17,451 nt of DNA. Source: Lachnospiraceae bacterium (GTDB lineage Bacteria; Bacillota_A; Clostridia; Lachnospirales; Lachnospiraceae). How positions within the stretch are numbered: the first letter of the stretch is position 1; the number at the start of each line of letters is the position of its first letter. The position numbers and the translations under genes were made by a program. This document shows, one piece after another, positions 12,856 to 17,451 of this stretch. A model generated the notes under the pieces. That model ran no database searches, was not told the DNA's origin, and saw only the letters and a list, made by a program, of their open reading frames with translations. The DNA lies in NCBI GenBank assembly GCA_017435025.1, contig JAFSFU010000250.1:1-17451 (forward strand), given 5' to 3'.

Positions 12856-14793
12856 ATGAGAGATTTGGATTATTTACGCCTGTTGGCGAAACAGTTCCCG
12901 ACAGTGAAAGCTGCCTCCGGTGAGATTATCAACCTGAAGGCGATCTGTGGACTTCCAAAAGGAACGGAGTATTTCTTCAGTGATCTGCACGGTGAATATG
13001 AGGCGTTTATTCACCTGCTCCGCAGTGCATCCGGTATGATTCGCGAAAAGATTGCGGATACCTTTGGTTATCTGATTTCCAAGGAAGAGGAGACGGCTCT
13101 TGCGAACCTGATCTACTATCCGGACAAAGCCCTTAGAAAGATCAAAAAAGAGGGTGGATTTACCGAGGACTGGCAGAGAATTACGATCTATCGTCTCGTA
13201 AAGATGTGTAAGAATGTTTCTACAAAGTATTCCAGATCCAAAGTGCGTAAGACGATGCAGGCAGATTTCGCTTATATTATGGATGAGCTGCTTCACGTTG
13301 ACTACAGCGATGAGAATAAGAAGCTCTATTATGAGGAGATTATTTCTTCTATTATCTCCGGCGGAATGGGTCATGAGTTTATCAAGGCCCTCTGTGAACT
13401 GGTGCAGAACCTGACGATCGACAACCTGCATATCATCGGCGATATTTTTGACCGAGGTGCGCGTCCGGACTTTATTATGGAAGAACTGATCCAGTTCCAT
13501 GACGTGGATATCCAGTGGGGTAACCACGATATCTCCTGGATGGGTGCGGCGACAGGCAACCTGGCTTGTATCTGTAACGTGCTCCGTATCGCGATCCGTT
13601 ACAACTGCTTCGACCTTCTGGAGGATGGTTACGGCATCAACCTTCGTCCGCTGTCTATGTTTGCGGCAAAGGTTTACAAGGATGATGCATGTGAACTGTT
13701 TATGCCGAAGATCCTCGATGAAAATATTTATGATGCGGTAGACCCGGGTCTTGCAGCGAAGATGCATAAGGCGATCGCGGTGATCCAGTTTAAGGTGGAG
13801 AGCCAGATCATCAAGCGTCGTCCGGAATTTGATATGGATGACCGTCTGCATCTGTCCAATGTGGACTTTGCGAAGGGCACCGTAACAATCAAGGGCAAAG
13901 AGTATCCGATGAAGGATATGAACTTCCCGACGATCGATCCGAAGGATCCGATCAAGCTGTCTAAGGAAGAGGAAGAACTGATGAATATTCTTCGTGTTTC
14001 CTTTAAGCACAGCACAAACCTGAACCGCCACATCAAATTCGTATACTCTCATGGTGCAATGTACAAGTGTACAAACGGAAATCTCCTGTACCATGGATGT
14101 ATTCCGATGAAGGAAAATGGTGAGTTCGACCAGTTAAATATCAAGGGTATTATCTACTCCGGCAAACGTCTCCTTGACTATATTGAGGATGTGGTGAAGA
14201 TGGCTTACTTCCTTCCGGAGGATGATCCGAATAAAGAATGGTGCATGGACTTCGTATGGTACTTATGGTGCGGCCCGAAGTCTCCGGTATTCGGTAAGGA
14301 CAATATGGCGACCTTTGAGAACTACTTTGTAGCGGATAAGGCAACCCATAAGGAGAATATGAACCCGTACTACAAGCTGATGCAGAAGGAAGAGATCTGC
14401 GATAAGATCCTCAAGGAATTTGGTCTTCCGGCTGAGGGATCCCATATCATCAACGGTCATGTTCCGGTTAAGTTAAAAGATGGTGAGAGCCCGATCAAGG
14501 GTAACGGCAAGCTGTTCGTTATCGACGGCGGTCTTTCCAAGTCCTATCAGCCAAAGACCGGTATCGCAGGTTATACATTGATCTTCAATTCCCGCCATCT
14601 GGCGTTAGCTGAGCACAAGCCGTTCCACAGGGATCAGGAGAATACACCGAAGGTTACGATCGTAGAGCAGATGCAGAAGCGTGTGATGGTAGGAGATACC
14701 GATAAGGGCACCGAGCTGAAGAAGCAGATCAACGACCTGAACGAGCTGGTTGCAGCATACCGCGGCGGTATTATTAAAGAAAAGATGGAGTAA
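12856..14793 (+). CDS. fbp: Fructose-1,6-bisphosphatase, class III
   Basis: A 645-residue protein of the class III (Bacillus Fbp-type) family, near the usual 640-670 residues. It has calcineurin-type phosphoesterase motifs: FSDLHGEYEAF (D43, H45), IGDIFDRGARPD (D196, D199) and WGNHDISWMG (N223, H224, D225). Downstream are the family blocks YSHGAMYKCTNGNLLYHGC, FVWYLWCGPKSPVFGKDNM and HIINGHVPVK, then DGGLSKSYQPKTGIAGYTL. It removes the 1-phosphate from fructose 1,6-bisphosphate, the committed step of gluconeogenesis, with Mn2+. ATG 12856 has AGAGGGG eight bases upstream. The 7-base gap to the DUF1700 gene points to cotranscription. A TATAAA (12765-12770) may be its -10 box, but no clear -35 is visible. 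Confidence 0.97.
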   Translation: MRDLDYLRLLAKQFPTVKAASGEIINLKAICGLPKGTEYFFSDLHGEYEAFIHLLRSASGMIREKIADTFGYLISKEEETALANLIYYPDKALRKIKKEGGFTEDWQRITIYRLVKMCKNVSTKYSRSKVRKTMQADFAYIMDELLHVDYSDENKKLYYEEIISSIISGGMGHEFIKALCELVQNLTIDNLHIIGDIFDRGARPDFIMEELIQFHDVDIQWGNHDISWMGAATGNLACICNVLRIAIRYNCFDLLEDGYGINLRPLSMFAAKVYKDDACELFMPKILDENIYDAVDPGLAAKMHKAIAVIQFKVESQIIKRRPEFDMDDRLHLSNVDFAKGTVTIKGKEYPMKDMNFPTIDPKDPIKLSKEEEELMNILRVSFKHSTNLNRHIKFVYSHGAMYKCTNGNLLYHGCIPMKENGEFDQLNIKGIIYSGKRLLDYIEDVVKMAYFLPEDDPNKEWCMDFVWYLWCGPKSPVFGKDNMATFENYFVADKATHKENMNPYYKLMQKEEICDKILKEFGLPAEGSHIINGHVPVKLKDGESPIKGNGKLFVIDGGLSKSYQPKTGIAGYTLIFNSRHLALAEHKPFHRDQENTPKVTIVEQMQKRVMVGDTDKGTELKKQINDLNELVAAYRGGIIKEKME

Positions 14794-14800
14794 TGACTGA

Positions 14801-15313
14801 ATGAACAAAGATGAATTTTTAAGAGGCCTGGAGGAAGCTCTTGCCGGTGAGGTGCCGGCGGCTGTGATCCGGGATAACGTAAAGTATTACGACTCTTACA
14901 TCTCACAGGAGACGGCAAAGGGCCGCACTGTGGATGAAATCGTAGCAGAGATCGGTGATGCCAGGATCGTGGCAAAGACGATCGTGGAACATGCGGAGGC
15001 AGAAGGTACGGCGAGCCAGGATTCCGGCTCTGAGAGTTACCGGGATGCATCTTACGGCGGTTCCGGCAGAGCGTCGGATTCTTATGAGCAATCTGCGAAC
15101 CGCGGTTTTGGTGTGCACTATATTGATCTGAATAAGTGGTACTGGAAACTGCTTCTGATCGTGATCGGTCTGCTGATCGTGACGACGGTGCTTCGCATCG
15201 TGGGTGCGGTCTTCGCAATTGTCGGCGGTATTGTTTCCTTGCTGGTGCGTTTTGCGGCGCCGGTGATGATTGTCCTGTTACTGATTTGGTTCATAAAAGG
15301 TTTAAAACGATAA
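14801..15313 (+). CDS. DUF1700 (HAAS-type) membrane protein
   Basis: A 170-residue protein. Residues 1-65 form the alpha-helical DUF1700/HAAS domain (MNKDEFLRGLEEAL, DNVKYYDSYI, EIVAEIGDAR). A Ser/Gly-rich low-complexity linker follows (69-103), then two or three hydrophobic helices between 114 and 166 and a basic end (KGLKR). Such proteins usually sit next to PadR-type regulators and are thought to be regulatory membrane partners. No PadR gene is nearby; the gene instead follows fbp by seven bases and is ended by a strong hairpin. GGAG lies inside the fbp stop region, about 11 bases before ATG 14801. Function is not known. Confidence 0.85.
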   Translation: MNKDEFLRGLEEALAGEVPAAVIRDNVKYYDSYISQETAKGRTVDEIVAEIGDARIVAKTIVEHAEAEGTASQDSGSESYRDASYGGSGRASDSYEQSANRGFGVHYIDLNKWYWKLLLIVIGLLIVTTVLRIVGAVFAIVGGIVSLLVRFAAPVMIVLLLIWFIKGLKR

Positions 15314-15331
15314 AAAATTGTTTTTCAAGAG

Positions 15332-15380
15332 AATGTCCGTTTTGTGCTGGAAAAATCCGCGCAAGACGGACATTTGTTTT
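15332..15380 (+). terminator. Terminator of the fbp-DUF1700 operon
   Basis: AATGTCCGTTTTGTGC (15332-15347) pairs with GCGCAAGACGGACATT (15359-15374), 16 pairs with two wobbles and an 11-base loop, followed by TGTTTT. Confidence 0.88.
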
Positions 15381-15449
15381 GTGACAATGGAAAAATGTAA
15401 CAAAAAACTTATAGTAATTATTAAAAATATATGAATTTCCTATAGTGGG

Positions 15450-15478
15450 TTGACAAAAATGGGATTTACAAATATAAT
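15450..15478 (+). promoter_or_regulatory. Consensus sigma-A promoter for the cell-wall hydrolase
   Basis: TTGACA (15450-15455), a 17-base spacer and TATAAT (15473-15478) match the housekeeping consensus exactly. Start is expected near 15485, giving a leader of about 48 bases. Confidence 0.92.
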
Positions 15479-15483
15479 TTGTT

Positions 15484-15511
15484 TGTAACAAGATGTAACA
15501 ATTTTGTAACA
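15484..15511 (+). promoter_or_regulatory. WalR-like direct-repeat box (TGTAAC x3)
   Basis: TGTAACA occurs at 15484, 15494 and 15505. The last two give TGTAAC-N5-TGTAAC, an exact match to the WalR (YycF) consensus TGTWAH-N5-TGTWAH. A single TGTAACA lies upstream at 15396 and a TGTGACA at 15380. The tandem repeats sit at or just after the expected transcription start, a position that usually means repression. Confidence 0.6.
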
Positions 15512-15532
15512 ATCGAAAAGGAAATTTTATTA

Positions 15533-16246
15533 ATGTTAAAAAATCTTATAAAAACCATCGGCTTATTCGCTTTCTGTGCAGCAGTTATGACAGCGATGCC
15601 GTTAACTACATATGCAGATCAGAAGAGTCCGGAATATCAGACCAGTACTTCTATGGTTGTCCGCGTGGAGGAAGCAATTGTTGATGTGTATGCAGCTCCG
15701 GAAGGAAGTTCCGAAGTTGTTGCCAAGGCTTGTAAGGGAGAGACCTATGAAGTCCTTGAAATGGCAGGCGGGAAATGGGCCCGTGTTCATATTGCCGGCC
15801 GTGAAGGCTATATGAATGTTGGCGATACAGCGACAACTGTAGCTGAGACCGTGGAAGAGGTTGTGGTAAACCCGACGGAAGCGAAGAGAGAGGAAATTGT
15901 TGAGTATGCGAAGCAGTTTATCGGTAACCCGTACGTTTGGGGTGGAACCGATCCGCACCGCGGTGCAGACTGCTCCGGCTTTACTTCTTATATTTTAAGA
16001 AATGTCGCAGGTGTGCATCTGTCTCATTCTTCCCGTGCACAGGTCAATGAAGGCCGCCGCATCAGCGTGGAAGAAGTAAGACCGGGCGATCTGGTATTCT
16101 ATGGAAGCGGCAGCCGTATCAATCACGTGGCAATTTATGCCGGCGACGGCCAGATTGTACATGCTTCTACGGAGCGTACCGGAATCAAGATGTCCAGATG
16201 GGACTACCGTGCGCCGATCGCAGTGGTAAACGTACTGGGTGACTAG
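15533..16246 (+). CDS. Secreted SH3-NlpC/P60 peptidoglycan endopeptidase
   Basis: A 237-residue protein with a signal peptide (basic MLKNLIK, hydrophobic core 8-24, likely cleavage after TTYA at 28). A bacterial SH3-like domain (about 40-102, VDVYAAPEGSSEVVAKACKG... to GYMNVGD) is followed by an NlpC/P60 domain (about 118-237). The catalytic residues are visible: C147 in DCSGF, H198 in NHVAIY and H210 in IVHAS. It should cleave peptide bonds in peptidoglycan stems, acting outside the cell during growth or separation. The correct start is ATG 15533, with an AAAAGGAA Shine-Dalgarno sequence about ten bases upstream; an earlier in-frame TTG at 15479 lies at the promoter and is rejected. It has its own promoter and terminator, so it is monocistronic. 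Confidence 0.95.
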   Translation: MLKNLIKTIGLFAFCAAVMTAMPLTTYADQKSPEYQTSTSMVVRVEEAIVDVYAAPEGSSEVVAKACKGETYEVLEMAGGKWARVHIAGREGYMNVGDTATTVAETVEEVVVNPTEAKREEIVEYAKQFIGNPYVWGGTDPHRGADCSGFTSYILRNVAGVHLSHSSRAQVNEGRRISVEEVRPGDLVFYGSGSRINHVAIYAGDGQIVHASTERTGIKMSRWDYRAPIAVVNVLGD

Positions 16247-16313
16247 CAGGGAATGATGGGGATTTGCCCCGGGATTACAATGGAACAACATTTTTCGAAA
16301 GAAATAATAAGGA

Positions 16314-16363
16314 AACGTTCTGCTTCACAGATGTGAGTGTATCTGTGAAGCGGGACGTTTTTT
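16314..16363. terminator. Bidirectional terminator between hydrolase and folT
   Basis: A 19-pair stem (16314-16332 with 16341-16359, two wobbles, 8-base loop) with GCTTCACAGAT as its core. T's follow on the plus strand to 16363. The convergent folT stop is within ten bases, so both genes can use it. Confidence 0.88.
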
Positions 16364-16367
16364 GACA

Positions 16368-16931
16368 TTACTTTCGATTTCGTTTGATCACCTGGAATAC
16401 TTTCGCCTTCTCCAGTGTTTTTGCCACTGTGTAGAAGATCAGGGAGTCCACCGGCCACTGGATGAGGTTCTTGACGGCGCGAGCCGGAAGAATTACCAGA
16501 TATCCTTTTCCGTTCAGAAGGGACAGCCAGTAGGTGCCGAGGATGATGTTGACCAGTACGGCTACGACCAGTTTTGCCACCAGCATACGCGGCAGACTTA
16601 ACGGACGTTTGTAGAGGAACATGCCGTAAATGAAGGCCGCTAACATCGCATTGAGGGTGAAGCCCGGCATAAAGCCGCCGTCCGGCTTGATCATAAATTT
16701 GATCAGGTCCATGGCGCCGCCGAAGAAGGCGCCTACCACCGGTCCGAACAGGTAGTCTACCAGTTCGTTTGGAAGGGAGCCGAAACCGATCTTCAGGTTG
16801 GGAGTCACATTGATGGATGCGAAGGAGCCGAGGACAATGGCCATGGCGCCGAACATCGCGCAGCATGTGATCGTGTTTACATGTTTGAATTCATGGTAGG
16901 AATCAGAAATCAAAGCAAGTAATTTTTTCAT
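16368..16931 (-). CDS. folT: Folate-specific ECF transporter S component
   Basis: A 187-residue integral membrane protein with about six hydrophobic segments, typical of ECF S components (180-200 residues). After a short amphipathic start (MKKLLALISDSYHEF) come an AMFGAMAIVLGSFASINVTPNLKIGFGSLP segment and the FGPVVGAFFGGAMDLIKFMIKPDGGFMPGF block, a region I associate with the folate/FolT group. It binds folate and works with shared EcfT and EcfA1/A2 proteins, not encoded here. ATG 16931 is chosen, with AGGAGG (16945-16940) eight bases upstream; longer in-frame extensions run into the riboswitch. The tetrahydrofolate riboswitch in its leader strongly supports the substrate call. Confidence 0.92.
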   Translation of the reverse strand: MKKLLALISDSYHEFKHVNTITCCAMFGAMAIVLGSFASINVTPNLKIGFGSLPNELVDYLFGPVVGAFFGGAMDLIKFMIKPDGGFMPGFTLNAMLAAFIYGMFLYKRPLSLPRMLVAKLVVAVLVNIILGTYWLSLLNGKGYLVILPARAVKNLIQWPVDSLIFYTVAKTLEKAKVFQVIKRNRK

Positions 16932-16937
16932 AAAAAA

Positions 16938-16973
16938 TACCTCCTTTGCAGAACCTGACCGCAGCAGGAGATA
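16938..16973 (-). promoter_or_regulatory. SD-sequestering expression-platform hairpin of folT
   Basis: On the minus strand TATCTCCT (16973-16966) pairs with AGGAGGTA (16945-16938), eight pairs with one wobble, burying the folT Shine-Dalgarno sequence. No terminator hairpin with a T-run separates the aptamer from the gene, so control is likely at translation. Confidence 0.65.
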
Positions 16974-16989
16974 CGTAAAGAATCTTCTG

Positions 16990-17112
16990 ATACAGCGGGA
17001 TGCGACATATGTACCGCAGCAAATTCCTCGCGTTTCCACGGAGAAATTTCTTTCGTCCAGCCGGCAACTCCCCGTCCGTCTGGCACTTGACGCACATATC
17101 TCTACTCTGCAT
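16990..17112 (-). ncRNA. Tetrahydrofolate (THF, folT-type) riboswitch aptamer
   Basis: The minus-strand leader of folT carries the THF aptamer landmarks in order: AGAGTAGA after the P1 strand ATGCAG (17112-17107), GCGTCAAGTG, GACGGGGAG in the pseudoknot loop, GGACGAA, GCGGT and GCATCCCGC, then the closing CTGTAT (16995-16990). ATATGT and ACATAT can form the P2 stem. GGGA in the loop can pair with TCCC in the 3' strand as the pseudoknot. An extra hairpin (AAATTTCTC / GAGGAATTT, plus an outer CGT/ACG) extends the aptamer between GGACGAA and GCGGT. It senses reduced folate and should lower folT expression when folate is ample. Confidence 0.88.
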
Positions 17113-17126
17113 ATTTTGTTGGTTTC

Positions 17127-17135
17127 ATCATAGCA
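17127..17135 (-). promoter_or_regulatory. Extended -10 promoter for folT
   Basis: On the minus strand TGC-TATGAT (17135-17127) is an extended -10 element 15 bases before the aptamer P1. The -35 region is weak (TTTTCT at 17-base spacing), as is usual with extended -10 promoters. Confidence 0.6.
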
Positions 17136-17182
17136 CACATCCCATAAAAAGAAAAGTCATGAAATGGAAAATTATGGTTTGC

Positions 17183-17212
17183 GAATATTTTTGTCCGGAA
17201 GGAACCATACTA
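17183..17212 (+). promoter_or_regulatory. Sigma-G-like (forespore) promoter
   Basis: GAATA (17183-17187), an 18-base spacer and CATACTA (17206-17212) fit the Bacillus sigma-G consensus gHATR-N17/18-CATHMTA at every defined position. No sigma-A promoter with good spacing is visible here. The transcript would start near 17219, 35 bases before the Asn-rich gene. Confidence 0.65.
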
Positions 17213-17253
17213 TGGTTGTAGTCAATAAACAAACATTTTAGGAGGTACTTCTC

Positions 17254-17424
17254 ATGTCTAAGAACTACGATATGGACAACAACCAGAACAATTCCAGAAA
17301 CAACAGCAGCAACAATGGCCAGAATAACTCCAGAAACAACAGCAACAACAATAGCCAGAACAACTCCAGAAACAACAGCAACAATAACTCCAAGAACAAC
17401 AGCAGAGACTGCAAGGATTACTAG
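17254..17424 (+). CDS. Asparagine-rich 12-residue-repeat small protein (56 aa)
   Basis: ATG 17254 has AGGAGG (17240-17245) eight bases upstream. The 56-residue product is 25 Asn and 11 Ser, with three near-perfect 12-residue units QNNSRNNSxNNx and a part unit, ending RDCKDY with a single Cys. There is no signal peptide or membrane helix and little hydrophobic content, so it is probably disordered. I do not recognise a defined family. The strong Shine-Dalgarno sequence and sigma-G-like promoter argue that it is a real forespore gene, perhaps a small spore-core or coat-associated protein. Short AAC/AGC-rich DNA repeats could change its length by slippage. Confidence 0.75.
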   Translation: MSKNYDMDNNQNNSRNNSSNNGQNNSRNNSNNNSQNNSRNNSNNNSKNNSRDCKDY

Positions 17425-17451
17425 GATTCTGATTTCTGCGTCATGAACTGA

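Noticed and set aside
12874..14094. 406-codon ORF on the minus strand, antisense to fbp
   Set aside because: It mirrors the fbp codon pattern, has no Shine-Dalgarno sequence or recognisable motif, and lies fully inside a well-supported gene.
15479..15532. Earlier TTG start for the NlpC/P60 protein
   Set aside because: It lies next to the -10 box, before the expected transcription start, and would bury the signal peptide.
16368..17138. 256-codon version of folT starting upstream at 17138
   Set aside because: The extra 69 codons would translate the THF riboswitch and have no family similarity; ATG 16931 has an ideal AGGAGG.
17281..17400. Repeats in the Asn-rich gene as a CRISPR array or tandem non-coding repeat
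   Set aside because: Period is 36 bases, in frame, without unique spacers, and coding for a coherent protein.

Overview
The window looks like the chromosome of a spore-forming, anaerobic Clostridia, most likely a Lachnospiraceae relative (Blautia, Dorea or Roseburia type). The reasons are a class III fructose-bisphosphatase, DUF4317 and DUF6431 family proteins, a folT gene behind a tetrahydrofolate riboswitch, a holin-like type I toxin, a WalR-type box in front of an NlpC/P60 hydrolase, and a promoter matching the forespore sigma-G consensus. No rRNA, tRNA, CRISPR array or complete insertion sequence is visible.

Left part (1-5.3 kb). The 3' end of rfbD (dTDP-rhamnose synthesis) is followed by a visibly AT-richer block. 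This block holds a lipoteichoic-acid-synthase-like membrane phosphotransferase, broken by a one-base frameshift near 2363, then a diacylglycerol kinase family gene, pgsA (TTG start) and cdsA. Together these could make phosphatidylglycerol, polymerise its glycerophosphate headgroup outside the cell, and recycle the diacylglycerol released. The polymerase reading frame is interrupted in this sequence.

Sugar-activation part (5.3-8.3 kb). A sugar nucleotidyltransferase ends near a textbook terminator. A family 2 glycosyltransferase and a kinase resembling N-acetylhexosamine 1-kinase follow. Kinase and nucleotidyltransferase could turn a free sugar into a nucleotide sugar, and the transferase could use it.

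Middle (8.3-12.7 kb). The 485-base gap after the kinase is not empty. It carries a type I toxin-antitoxin module: a 30-residue holin-like peptide whose ribosome-binding site lies in a hairpin, plus an antisense RNA from a near-consensus minus-strand promoter. Next come an XRE-type regulator closely coupled to a one-domain pyruvate kinase, a convergent zinc-ribbon DUF6431 gene overlapping the kinase's 3' end, and a minus-strand pair encoding a metallo-beta-lactamase-fold hydrolase and a DUF4317 protein, ended by a strong terminator.

Right part (12.8-17.45 kb). fbp (class III), preceded by a possible 16-codon leader ORF, is followed by a DUF1700 membrane protein and a terminator. A consensus sigma-A promoter with TGTAAC direct repeats drives a secreted SH3-NlpC/P60 cell-wall hydrolase. 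A shared terminator separates it from minus-strand folT, which has a THF riboswitch, an SD-sequestering hairpin and its own promoter. Divergent from folT, a sigma-G-like promoter drives a 56-residue asparagine-rich repeat protein.
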